DNA of 64,000 nt. Origin: Bemisia tabaci. Lineage: Eukaryota; Arthropoda; Insecta; Hemiptera; Aleyrodidae. Numbering within the stretch: the stretch's first letter is position 1; each line of letters begins with the position of its first letter. The notes under the pieces are model-generated. The model made no database searches, was not told the origin of the DNA, and saw nothing but the letters and a program-made list of their open reading frames with translations. Position numbers and translations under genes: made by a program. Location: the NCBI RefSeq assembly GCF_918797505.1, contig NC_092794.1, positions 62,419,167 to 62,483,166 of the forward strand, written 5' to 3'. This document shows, piece after piece, positions 1 to 11,140 of the stretch.

Positions 1-621
1 CGTGAGAATTTGTGCTGTGCCCTAGATGCATGCATTAATTCTTTATGGGGAAAAAATGAGTGAGCGCGCGTTCAATATTACGACTCTTAAGAGTGCATAA
101 TTTTTTTTCTCGGACCCTAGTTTTTTTCACCATAAAATTGAGACATACAATTAATTGTGACAGAAATTATCTACGGATCGTATTTATTTTTGTAGGTCTC
201 GAGCCGGGAGATTATTTGAGTGCGTTATCACGTGATTTGAATTAAAATGCCCACAGTAGCATTATCTCTCATGAGAACAGACTCAGCATTATACGACGGC
301 AAATGCGCAAAACTCATCTTAAAAATGTTTGTTTCCTTTTGCTAATAGGAGTGTGCAAAAGGAGACCCATCATAGTCACTGACCTACATTACGACTTCGA
401 ATGAGGTTCGCTATCCATTAATAAAGGGATTGACTCCGTGAATAATAAATGCAAACAAAATATCTAGCCAAGGAAAGAGCTTTCATACGTGAAACCATGA
501 AAAGGATCCAAGTTCCCGCGCTTGCAACCCGGCAGTGTAAAGGTCAGGCAATGACACGGGTTTGCCTAGTATGTAACAATGCGAATGCCAATCAACATCG
601 ATTACAGCTAAAATTGATGGC
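1..621. other. No feature seen
   Basis: AT-rich sequence left of the first MITE. Short frames only, without coding signature, splice pattern or repeats. Confidence 0.6.
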
Positions 622-629
622 CTCATAAG

Positions 630-1075
630 TAGAGTCCCTTTATACCCAGAGTTACGACAACTCACTTTTGGTTGGGCCAGGATTGGGCTGAAAGTGGCCT
701 AAAAAAAAATCCAATTCTGATTGGTTCTCGCTCATGGAGGCCGAAACTAGTGCACCAAGATGGCGGTACCTCGTATGTGAACAAGAATAATGAAAATATT
801 ACCTAATTGTGGTTTATCAAGAGTAAATTGTTATTGCCATCGGTCCAAAATGAAAATAGATTAAGAAATTATTCACAAACCAATCTCATTTTCTTTTTAA
901 TGATCAATTTGTTGATGTTGTTGTTTCTGTGTGACAGACATCACAGGATTCCTGATCCTTATCCCCCAATATCGTTCGTTTGAGTGCACTAGTTTCGGCC
1001 TCCATGGCCAGCCAAGGTCGGCTGCCAGTCAGCTGATAATCGAGTTGTCGTTACTCTGGGTATAAAGGGACTCTA
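630..1075. mobile_element. MITE with 8-bp TSD (446 bp, hAT-like)
   Basis: TIRs of about 34 bp (outer part TAGAGTCCCTTTATACCCAG) lie at 630-663 and, inverted, 1042-1075, with about one mismatch. Perfect 8-bp direct repeats CTCATAAG flank it at 622-629 and 1076-1083. A second inverted pair, from GGAGGCCGAAACTAGTGCAC, lies inside at about 735-755 and 984-1006. No coding capacity. The 8-bp TSD suggests hAT mobilisation. Confidence 0.88.
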
Positions 1076-1457
1076 CTCATAAGTGCTTTCTATCATTGAA
1101 TGTACGATCTGCTCAGAAGGCCCTCTTATTGAAGTTCCCTATACCATTCTAGGGTACGCGTGTCACGGTACCTAATTTCTGGCTTTTACCATTTCAAACG
1201 TCCTTTAAACTTATATACCTAGGTCTGAATATATAAATGAATAAGCTTTCAATGGATTAATTTTAGCGAAAGTAAAAAGGGGTGCTTCTTCCAAATAATT
1301 TTAGGAGGGAACTTACGGAGCCACTTTTAAACTTCTACGCTTCTTAATTAAGGAGATACATTTTTGAAGTTTTCACATCACGTGCAACCTCTCCAATTCG
1401 ATTCGTTCACTGTGCGACGGTGCGCACCGTACTTCTTTTCTTTCTTTTTTTCTAAAT

Positions 1458-1710
1458 GTACCGCGTTAAGCAGAAAAGAACCAAACCATATCAGCTTTTG
1501 CCAAATTTAACTGGGAAATTTGATGTTTTCCATGAAAATGGTTGAACGGATTTTTGTGCGAATTTCAGTGAATTTTCTGCATAGTATGAAGCAAATTCCT
1601 AAAAATTTTCAAAAGAACCCGTAAAAACATTCTCTTGTAAAAAATTAAAGCGCTCGGATAAATTCGGCAACAGCTGATGTGGCTTAGTTCCTTCCTGCTT
1701 AAAGCGGTCC
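1458..1710. mobile_element. MITE family A, copy 1 (AAAT TSD)
   Basis: Ends GTACCGCGTTAAGCAG and, inverted, CTGCTTAAAGCGGTCC, with subterminal AACCAA..CCATATCAG paired to CTGATGTGGCTTAGTTC. Flanked by AAAT at 1454-1457 and 1711-1714. A second copy lies at 5792-6038. Confidence 0.75.
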
Positions 1711-1714
1711 AAAT

Positions 1715-2451
1715 ATAAGACATAAAATGACAGCTGTGTAATGAACTTACAATAAGTACACTTCTGACTTTACACCGAAGTTTGATCTGAGATCATGCTC
1801 TATTTTCGTTGGCGGGGGCCATCGAAAACCGATAAGTCGATCAACGCAAGAATAACGTAACCACTAAATCAGTCAGGGAAGGAGGGGGTCGGGGACCCCC
1901 TCAGCCCCCCCCACCCTAGGTTACGCCTCCGCCCGTTGAAGTGAGGACAGTGATAAAAGAGGTTGGAACAAGGAAGGAACTGGTCACACTTCACGCCTCT
2001 CCCTGTCGACAATCGGAGCACGTCTTCTGGAAAAAAAAAAAAAAAAAAAAAAAATGGCAAACGACTTTATGCAACTCTCGGGGCGTTCGGAGTTTCGCAC
2101 GCGAAGTGCGACCTCGAAGGATCGAACATGAAGACCCCGGATTGGTGGATCGGATACAACGCAGAATCCGGGCTCTGTCTCCTCCGAGACGCAATAGACG
2201 AGGCTGCAATGAGCAGTGAGTCGTGGAATCGGTTTTTACGGACCCCCGCCCGCCCCCCGCCCGCCCCCCGCCCCGATCGCTCCGAGTTAATGAGCGGTAT
2301 AGTAAGTATAAGGTATACAACCGGCCTCTTTCGAGCAAATAACACAGATAGAAATACCTCGCGGGGAGCGCGCCGGTGATATTTGCCGAGTAAACGAAGG
2401 CAGATGCTCGGTTTGTTTGGATACAGCTCCTCAAAAATCGTAAAAAAGGGA
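1715..2451. other. Unannotated; GC-rich patch
   Basis: Apart from the A24 run, there is a CCCGCC-rich patch at about 2246-2277. Overlapping frames on both strands depend on the homopolymers and are not supported as genes. Confidence 0.5.
2031..2054. repeat. A24 homopolymer
   Basis: 24 consecutive A. It makes apparent Lys-rich or Phe-rich reading frames on either strand, none of which look like genes. Confidence 0.9.
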
Positions 2452-3012
2452 GGAGAAGGGCAAGGGGAGGAAAAAAGAGGATGGGGAAGGAGAGGAGAAT
2501 AGAGATAAGAAAAAATAGGGTGACGGAGAGAAAGATGGGGTGAGGAAAGGAGAGATTCGGCGGGGGAGGGAAAAAAGAGAAAATAAGGGAAGAAAAGGGG
2601 ATAGTGGCAGAAAAAGGGAGGAACCCGAGAGAAAAAGAAAGAAGATGGGCGGAAAAAGAGAAACAAGGGAGGGAAAGAGAGGAAATGGGAAGAAAAGGGA
2701 GAAAATTGGAGGAAAGTGGGAGAAAATGGTTTAAAAGGGAGCGAAAGGGAGGGAAGTGGAAAAAGGGGAGAAAAAGGGGAGAAAAGGAGGATAAGAAGGG
2801 AGAAAAAGAGAGAAAAAGAGAGGAAAAGAGAGAAAAAGAGAGAAAAAGAGAGAAAAAGAGAGAAAAAGAGAATAAGGGAGAAAAAGGGAGAAGAAGGGAG
2901 GAAAAGGAAGAAAAAGGGAGGTAGAGGTAGGATAAGGGAGAAGAAGGGAGGAAAAGGAAGAAAAAGGGAGGTAGAGGTAGGATAAGGGAGAAAAAGGGAG
3001 AATAATAAAGAA
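2452..3012. repeat. Homopurine (G/A) tract, about 560 bp
   Basis: Almost no pyrimidine on the + strand. It contains a run of AAAAAGAGAG-like 10-mers at about 2799-2870 and a perfect 50-bp tandem duplication, 2891-2940 and 2941-2990. Long open frames crossing it (Arg/Lys/Glu or Ser/Phe/Leu/Pro only) are composition artefacts. Confidence 0.92.
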
Positions 3013-3833
3013 AATAAGAAAGAAAAGGGGACCACCAAAAACCGTGGAAAACTGGAGAAAATTCGCGAAAAATCGGCGAGTGCTCGCAAAATCGTAAGGA
3101 ACAGGAAAATCCTGTGAACCAATTTAGAAACCCAAATTTTTAACGCCTGGACCTGAATATCATCGAAAGGGAAATGGGTCTATTTGATTTTATACTTAGG
3201 AGTAGTCAGGACCATAAAATCTTTGACGGCGCGCGTTCTGTTCCCGCCTAATTCGGGCTCTGGCAACAACCTAGACCGAGAAGTCCGATTACGTCACTAT
3301 TGAAGACTAGACACGGGCAGAGCACATTCCGCTAGGGCAATGATGCCAGAAAAAATCCACGACGAATAAGTCTAAATTGGGATTGATATCTACATATTTT
3401 CCGAATTCGGAGGCGAGCAGCGACGGAAAAGGATAGGAGGAAGAAGAAGAAGCAAAAGACGAGGCGGAAAAGCCGCTTCGCGGACCGCAACCTGGATCGC
3501 GTTGGTGTCGATCGCGTTCGCGGAGCGTTTTTCGGAGCTCGGAGGACTTCCGTAATCCGGGAGTGAATCCAAATTGTTAATCCCAACGTGACAACTGTGA
3601 AACTGTTGTAACCGGGACCGGAGATCCGATTGGCAAGGTCACGGTCAGCGCCTCCACCTCCCACCTCCCTCCGCCAATCATTCACAGCCCATCAAACATC
3701 ACAGCTGATTTCGTTTTGATGAATGGTTGGCACCGTTGCCGCGCTCTACGGGAGTTTTAGCTCGCGGTACACGATCAAAATTTGGTCAAAATGTGAGGAA
3801 GTTCTTTGGGGGCTCAGGGACGTTGCATCCACC
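3013..3833. other. No feature seen
   Basis: Mixed-composition sequence between the homopurine tract and the telomere-like array. A GC-richer patch at about 3410-3560 is open on the minus strand but shows no recognisable protein. Confidence 0.5.
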
Positions 3834-3982
3834 TGCGATGCATCCACCCAGCCGATAGGTTAGGTTAGGTTATGTTAGATTAGGGTAAGTTAGGTTAGGT
3901 TAGGTTAGATTAGGTTAGGTTAGATTAGGTTAGGTTAGATTAGGTTAGGTTAGGGAGGTTAGACAAGGGTGGATGCATCGCA
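3834..3982. repeat. Interstitial (TTAGG)n-like telomere repeat inside an inverted repeat
   Basis: From about 3857 to 3962 the sequence is degenerate TTAGG/TTAGA units, the insect telomere repeat. It is flanked by a perfect 16-bp inverted repeat: TGCGATGCATCCACCC at 3834-3849 and GGGTGGATGCATCGCA at 3967-3982. Confidence 0.88.
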
Positions 3983-4556
3983 CGGGGATGCAAAGTCACG
4001 CACCCGTCGTTTGATATTCAGGGCAGTGGCGAAGCATGAATGATCGATTATCGCGATATTGCCCTCTTTGAGGCTATGGTAAAGAATCGATTATTAAGTT
4101 GTTCGTGGTGAAAACCCTGTTTATCGATCCTTTTCTGTAAGTTTAAATGGCAGATCAATCGATACATCGCAAAGCACGCCACGCCGCTGTAAGGTTGCTA
4201 GGGTGATTTAGCCCTCCAAGAAATTCCCACGGGTGGCTGACGGGCTCCCGGCAGAACTCCTGTGGGTGCCCCCAAAACTTGAAAAACCCATATGAATGAA
4301 AACTTTAGGCCAGTTGGGGGGGGGGGAGGCGGCACCCTGGAGGAGGGGCCCCGAAAATGTATTGGCACTTTTAGGAGGTATAGGAGGTAAGGAGGTAAAG
4401 GAGATTTAAAAGAGATTCCGAGAGGCTCCCGTAAGATTTTTGAGATTAACGCACATCCTCCAACGTCATTGAGATCAAGGCTACCAAATGAACATAAAAT
4501 TGAACAGAATGGTGTATTTTTCCACTGAAGATTTTACTGAAGGTCCTTGAAACGCT

Positions 4557-4557
<1 letters not shown>

Positions 4558-4591
<34 letters not shown>
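4558..4591. repeat. T34 homopolymer
   Basis: 34 consecutive T. No element boundary or flanking duplication could be tied to it. Confidence 0.85.
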
Positions 4592-4594
<3 letters not shown>

Positions 4595-4946
4595 GAATAG
4601 AATGACAGGGTCCAAACTTAGAGTTTATCAAAACAATTAACCAACGTTTTGCGCGAGGAATTTTTCCAGGGTAAAATCTTTCGCTCGAAGAGTAAGCCCA
4701 AATGAGCGAGACACCTAATATTTCTAGTTTGTCATATGCGTGGCGCCAAAATCTAATTTATGCATCGAAGGGAAGGCAATTTAAATAAAATGCAAGGAAT
4801 TCCACGTGAGGCGTGAGGTCCAAATAACTTTGTACATTAGAGCGAATCCGCAAGAATTACCGTTTTGGCAGCCACACCCAGTTCCTTAACTGGAATAGCG
4901 ATTATCAGTAAGAAATCAAGAGCATAGACACGCGCATTTGTTAAAT

Positions 4947-5068
4947 GGACGTATTTCTATCAAACGGAACTGTGCGCATTATGACGTGAGCCCTAATATG
5001 CGCATATCCTTATGGGTCTCGGGGCTCATGCCTTAACGCACATAGATCCGTTTAATAGAAATACGTCC
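4947..5068. mobile_element. MITE family B, copy 1 (122 bp, AAAT TSD)
   Basis: The left end GGACGTATTTCTATCAAACG pairs with the inverted right end CGTTTAATAGAAATACGTCC, apart from small mismatches. Flanking AAAT lies at 4943-4946 and 5069-5072. A second copy of exactly the same length lies at 24754. Confidence 0.88.
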
Positions 5069-5791
5069 AAATCACCTATCTGGATTAGGAAATTGACATC
5101 AGACGGGTCGATTCAGAAACGAGCCATAAGAGTTCATTCCTTTTCGATAAAAGCTGTCTAACAGAGAAAACTTTTCGATGTCTAAGTCAACCGTGAGTCT
5201 GATTGTGAGTGTGTTTCAAAACACTGCGAAAGAGTGCTTGAAAACTTCGCCTCGCAATATTCTCGACCATTGTCACTGACGAATATAGATGCCGGTGTGC
5301 TAAAAATGATAAGATAGGGTTTAAGGACTACGACAGCGCTGACAAAGAGAGGTGTATTTGGTACACGGTTTATCAAAGAGGGATAAGCCAGGAAGACACT
5401 CTGTGAATGTTTGCTTTCGCTGAATGTAATGTCCATGAGTACTTTAAGAAGATCTAGTCCCCTGTGGCGGCATTTTGCTCTTTAAAAAAATGAGGTTTGG
5501 GTGTCGAGCAAACCGTTCGTTTCGGGAGCTTATCGGCTACTCGATTACAGACCTATCATAGCGCTGTAAGTGTTTAAATCATATCTAACTTTAAATGCAG
5601 TTCACTTAAGATTAGGTGATAACAAGGGTGGCGGTTCAAAATTTTGCACTCCTTGAAGTACGAGTGAAGCGTGAAGACAGAAACTTGATGAAAATAATGG
5701 CTATAGAATAAGAGCAAAGAACTATAAGTACCTGGAGGCATCATCATTTGACAGGATATTTTAAACTAGATCAATTATTAACTTCACATTT

Positions 5792-6038
5792 GGACGGAGT
5801 TAAACAGAAAGGAACCAAGCCACATCGGGATCGAACCGAGAAAAAGAGGCTTAAAGTTTAGCTCCTGCATAAGACTCAATGTAAAAGATAAACTTCAAGT
5901 TTAATTTCTGCAAAATTTGCTCCAACAAAAACTCTGAATTTTTGGCGATAGATAGTAGAGCAGTGGTTGAGTTCAAAACCACTCATAACTCAATTTTTTC
6001 CAAAATGTGGGTTGGTTCCTTTCTGCTTAACTCAGTCC
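5792..6038. mobile_element. MITE family A, copy 2 (ATTT TSD)
   Basis: 247 bp. The left end GGACGGAGTTAAACAGAAAG pairs with the right end CTTTCTGCTTAACTCAGTCC. It is flanked by ATTT at 5788-5791 and 6039-6042. The same TIR as the element at 1458-1710, with a target site that reads as the reverse complement of AAAT. Confidence 0.8.
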
Positions 6039-6042
6039 ATTT

Positions 6043-7439
6043 ACCCCCCTTCTCTGTAGCATATCTAAAATAACTGTCGCTTGTTTTGAGAGTAATGCTC
6101 CCGTAAAAAAATGTTCCTACAGAACTTTTAAAAGCACAAGAGGCAAGTGAGAGCAGATCATAGAAAAATTGTCTATAAGTATATGTTCACTCACCGTTTC
6201 TTATATTTTTCACATAAAAAAGATAAAACTTGTAAAAGCTTAAGGAGCAGTATCAGGTGTGAAAATTGTGAAGCAACTTGTGATTTGATGGGTTGTATTA
6301 GTTTTTACGTGTACCTATTTCGTAAAGTTTGGAAAAAAAAACCAAGTGAAAACAACTTTTGTATAGGTCTTTGCATGGATTTAATTGTATACTGACAGCT
6401 GGTGCTCTTAATTTTTTAACTAATGCTTGGTTGAAAGTGCGGAAAAGGGTCTTATAAACAACAGTCTATTTTGCGAGATTTATTTTATTTTTTGCTCCAG
6501 ATTGTCGGTGACAAAACGTATACTCGGCTGCCATCAGTCAAAATTCACGGACTGCAGGCCCATTTCAATTTGATCCAAAATTCAAGACTTTTAGAAAATT
6601 GGGACACAGTTTGAAAAGCCCTAAAACATCGGTCGGAATTTGTGCAGTGCTGCAGGAAGTATGTATTAAATAAAGTCAAAATTTGAAACAATTATTTTAT
6701 GTCTGGGAGAAAAGTGGAGAGAGAGAGATTAAAAAACCACCCTTTATAATCACTGGAGTTGCAATTTGAAAAAGAAAACTCGAATGATCCCGTGCCTCCA
6801 AAATTCTCCGAAACGGAACGGAACGAAACGAAATTCTCCAAAGTTCAGCTTTGTCAAGAATCTATTCTGACGAGGGGTTTTCGGGTTCGGAATATTAGAC
6901 CACATTTGTCCCGATGTAAATAATTTTGTCCCATGCTAGATCAAACGGTGCACGAATGTTCGCACGATTTGTCAACAATGGAGCGCAGTCCTCAGGTGCG
7001 CGGAGCGCTGACCATTAAAGTTCAAGGTAAGCCCGCCGGACTTGCAAGAGGAAACGTCCTGAAAATTGACGCATTTAAATCAAAAGGGGCTATGTCTTTT
7101 GTAACATGGGCCTGGGATGCGTATGTTTTCTGATGGGTCGCAGGGCCCAGGGCAAAATGAGGATAGTTCGTTTTGACTTACATACGTCTAAATGAGAGTG
7201 CAGTGTGAGCGAGGGTGCCGTATTGCTGGACGGCGAAAAAGGCTGGGTTTTGAGCCAGTTGCTGTAAAAATTGGGGCAATTTTTTTTCTCAATTTTATTT
7301 TCAAACTCACGTAAGCGCCATGTTCATTGTTCACGACGAGAGCGGCGAGAGAGAAAAGCTGGTCTCTATTTAGCAGTAGGAGCCACCATTACTGACTTCT
7401 GTAAATCACATAAATATCTGTTTACGGAAACTGATGGCA
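6043..7439. other. No feature seen
   Basis: Short frames such as 6933-7133 lack homology I recognise. No repeat structure was identified. Confidence 0.5.
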
Positions 7440-7443
7440 CATA

Positions 7444-7695
7444 CTGCCGTGCTAAGGGAAAACGCCGTATGAACATTCGAGAGTTGCAAAATTTCCTTCG
7501 ATAAAATGTTTATTTTTGAGAAAACCAATGAATATCTTTCTTGAAATTTTCAGGAACTATAGGTGCAATTGCGAAGAAAACTATCTGAAAAATTGGAAGA
7601 AAAATGTGTATAAATTTTCCCGAAAATTCGTGAATTTCTGAAATAAATTTGGCAATGCCTGAAGGTTTTTACGGCGTTTTTCCTCAGCGTGGTAG
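7444..7695. mobile_element. MITE family C, copy 1 (CATA TSD)
   Basis: 252 bp. Left end CTGCCGTGCTAAGGGAAAAC, right end the inverted form GTTTTTCCTCAGCGTGGTAG. Flanked by CATA at 7440-7443 and 7696-7699. The inner part is AT-rich with no coding potential. Confidence 0.85.
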
Positions 7696-7699
7696 CATA

Positions 7700-9101
7700 T
7701 GTTGTTTTTAAAATAAGCCAGAACTAGTAGTTCCTTATTGCAAAATGTTGTCCGAAAGTATTATTCGCTCTACTGTTATTAATCTTCGCATCCCAGGAAA
7801 TGCACGTTTTCTTTGAGGGTAATGCAGAACGGGTCAGGTGATCTGGTTATAAAATCGTACTTTCATGGTTGAATCTTATGGGTGGGTCAAAATTATTGAA
7901 ATCCGTTCACATGTTGATTTTTAAATTCCGATCAAGGTCGAATTAAAGTTGGAGCGTCTGCGTCAGGCGCCATTAGATCAGAGGCGCTAAAATTTATAGA
8001 GGAGAAAAAAATATTGGGATATTATTATTATAAATTTAATATTATAAATACATAATTGAAATAATTGGGAGAAGAGAAGAGGAGGATAGGAGACAGTGAG
8101 CTAAGGCTGTAGTTTCTGGTGTTTCGCGGTTCACGTATTTTCACTTAATATGACGAAAGGTATAAAAATCTAATAAACGCCTTCAATTGCGCCGCATAGG
8201 CAACAAACCGATCTGGGAGCTCGAATAGTTGCCTATTCAAAAACACGCCTTTCGAATGTTGCTGCACAAGCTTTGATCGGACCGATGATCGACGTTGTGA
8301 TTCTTTTGATCGATATCGTCCATTTGAATTTCGCCTTCAGTTTCGTCACTTTATCAACAAACCTACTGGACAGCACGAATAGTCATCCACTTGAAAAGCT
8401 CGCTACAAGAGCCTTGATTGAACAGGGTTGTAAGTTTTCAATTCCCACGCCACTTTTTGAGGGCATTGCAGCTTGATGAAGTTCGTATAATTGCAACAAT
8501 GTTTCTAACTATCAATCCACAATTTGGAGTGAATTATTTATACAGAAATTGCTCACTCAAGAGAATTATTGTTGTTTTCCTATTTCAATCAAAATCCTCT
8601 CATTTCAAAAATCTTTAACCACTAAAACTAACAAAATCGCAAATTGAGAAGTATTTTTAAAATCGGTGGGGGGGGGGGTCTTTTTGATTTCTTCATTTTT
8701 GTTGCCAGTCTATACGATTCAAATATCAAGACATATTCTTTGCCTAGCGCAACCGACCCATTAAGTAAGGATAGTTTTCCATAATAATACTGTTGCAGCT
8801 TCCGCTTGCAAACTGCTCCTACTTTCCCTTTATTCCGTATGTAAATTTAAAAAGAGGCCTCACTTAACATAAAACCCGTCTCCACCGCAATTCTACTGCG
8901 CAGAAGTATACGTCATACGAGAGATATTAAAAATGGCATTTTGAAAAGAGAACACTCAAAACCTGTCTAAACCTCATCTCGCTGTAGATTCCTTCGTTCG
9001 GGAGCCCACAAAAGATTTATCTCAAATTCGGAGAACTAGAACAGATACACTCGTGATCGTAATGCGGCGAGGCGCCGCACACTGGACCGAATCAATACCT
9101 A
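7700..9101. other. No feature seen
   Basis: AT-rich spacer with a short G run at about 8668. Nothing else found. Confidence 0.5.
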
Positions 9102-9354
9102 CTACCGTGCTAAGGAAAAACGCCGTTTGAGCCTTCAGGCGTTGCCAAATTTCTTCTGGCAAATCACTAATTTTCAGGAAAGTTCCTGAATATTTTTCAG
9201 CCAATTTCTTAGGCAATTTTGTTTGTAATTTGACCTAACGTGTCTGAAAATGTCAAGGAAACACATTCATAATGTTCCTCAAAAATAAACATTTTATCCG
9301 AGGAAATTTGGCAACTCTCGAATGTTCATACGGCGTTCTTCCTTAGCACGGCAG
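9102..9354. mobile_element. MITE family C, copy 2
   Basis: 253 bp. Left CTACCGTGCTAAGGAAAAAC, right CGTTCTTCCTTAGCACGGCAG. Same internal sequence as the copy at 12248. The flanks (CCTA / AATA) no longer match, so the TSD has decayed or the ends differ. Confidence 0.85.
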
Positions 9355-10077
9355 AATAGGAGGAGCTGGTTTGCCCGACTGGAAATCTGGGAACTTTGGA
9401 AGCTTATTTTTGCGAAAATATGATACAAAAAAGTTTAAAAGTGGTTCCATTGGGTTTTTCGTGAAATTTCCCTTCGGAATCACCCCTTGAAATTGAATTT
9501 GTGACGATATAAACATCAAAATTTGAAATTTTAGCAACAAACATGTTCAACTTCGTACATTAGCTCGTTCCACTGTGCGTTGCGGCTTAGTAACCGCTAC
9601 GCTATTACGAAATCGATTGCATGTTATTTTTTGTGAAATGGGAGAGGTCTGAAATATTTGGACGCCGCCGGGTGGGTTATGGAGACCAATTTAAGTTGAT
9701 CGTTGAGTCGATATCGATCGATAAATAGCATTGCTAAGATTGAAATTCATCGATCAAGATCGTTCGTAGCGGTTCAATGATCGACCAGTTTAAGACCTTA
9801 AAAACCGACTATCTTTGCTGGAGACATTTTCTTGCAATTTCGCTCGATCAAATTGTTAGAGAGTGTCATCTTGAATTGTTTGTAGTTACTTTCTCTCTAA
9901 ATCGAAATCAAAAAGGTGAAATTTAGAATGTATCAATGCGCACCAACAATTTGGCATCCATCCCCTAGAGATGGCTTGGACTAGCAACAGGATAAACGGA
10001 TAAAAAGAGAGAATGATGGTATTGTAAATACTGAAGACTATAGGTAAGTTATAGCGTGTCAGGCCGCAAACGCTCTC

Positions 10078-10206
10078 TAGAAAATCAAGTGGCAAGTGCT
10101 AGATTCTTGGTGGTGGTAACCATATGTTTAGTAAATTTACTAGGCGTTTTGTTAACACCACGTCGTAATAACACCACTAGGAATCTAGTACTTGCTACTA
10201 GATTTC
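10078..10206. mobile_element. Small TIR element (about 130 bp)
   Basis: GGCAAGTGCTAGATTCTTGG on the left pairs with CTAGGAATCTAGTACTTGCT on the right, with flanking AAATC / GATTT. Boundaries are approximate and no TSD was established. Confidence 0.65.
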
Positions 10207-10239
10207 CTTGGGAGTATTAACAACCATGTCTAATACTAT

Positions 10240-11132
10240 TAGGGTCGGATTTACTTACTTGCCGCCCATGGGCCGCCTGTATTTTGCCGCCCCCTTCTCA
10301 TTCGTTTTGGACCATCAATAAAAACCATAAAGTGAACATGCCAGAGGAGGAGGGGTGCATAACACGCATTTACTCGTGTTGAACACATTTTTTGCGAAAG
10401 CCCTGTCAACACTACTAGCAAAAGTTTACGGACTTGACGCGAAAATTAAGTAATTCCGTAAACCTATCTCTATGTGGACAAGGCCTTCCATTCATATGAA
10501 ATGAACCAAAGAACAAACATAAATATGGTTTAATAGTTTTAACTTCCGCCGCGCCGCCGCGCCGCGCTGACCGCACTGTGTTTGATGCAATGCTTGAAGT
10601 ATTTGTGCAGTCTTGCAGGCGCTATGCGTTTCCCGCCGACTGCTGCTGACCGCACTGTCTTTGACGCAATGCGTGAAGTATTCATGCAGTCTTGTAGGCG
10701 CTATGCGTTTCATGCCACCCACTGCTGCCCGCATGCAGCGACCGCACTGTCTTTGACGCAATGCGTGAAGTATTCATGCAGTTTTGTAGGCGCTATTATG
10801 TGTTACATGTGTACGCCGCACCGAGGGTTTCTCCTTTTCATCTCAAGTTCTCGTCATCATTGCTCTCTGCGCCGTGCCGTTCCAGGCCAAATTCCATGTT
10901 CGGTTTCTCTCTTATAGTCTCAACTCGACTAATTAAAGGTGTTGTCTATTGTATCGCGAAAGACGACAAAATTAGAGATACAGAGATTTTGTAATCTTTT
11001 CCCGCTTGTACTTTTTTTTCTGAATCCGATTTTTCTTTATGCCTACATTTAAAAAAATTGCAAAATTTGCCGCCCCCTAAATTTGCCGCCATGGGCCGCG
11101 GTCCATGTGGCCACCCCTTTAATCCGGCCCTG
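10240..11132. mobile_element. hAT-like non-autonomous element with 8-bp TSD (893 bp)
   Basis: The left end TAGGGTCGGATTTA pairs with the right end TTTAATCCGGCCCTG; the consensus is like CAGGGCCGGATTA. GCCGCC/ATGGGCCGC words occur near both ends. Perfect 8-bp TSD AATACTAT at 10232-10239 and 11133-11140. The middle holds a three-unit tandem repeat. No transposase frame was found. Confidence 0.85.
10569..10797. repeat. Three tandem units inside the hAT-like element
   Basis: Units begin GACCGCACTGT at 10569, 10648 and 10740. Each continues to a shared GCAATGC(G/T)TGAAGTATT and a GTAGGCGCTAT-like end. A related word, GCAATGCGTGAAGTAT, recurs in the hairpin at 15506-15581. Confidence 0.85.
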
Positions 11133-11140
11133 AATACTAT

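Noticed and set aside
2067..3122. 351-aa open frame on the minus strand
   Set aside because: It is almost only Phe, Leu, Ser and Pro because it crosses the homopurine tract; no domain, no splice context.
10492..10917. Overlapping frames of about 90-110 aa on both strands
   Set aside because: They read through the three-unit array in the hAT-like element; both strands are open because of repetition, not coding.
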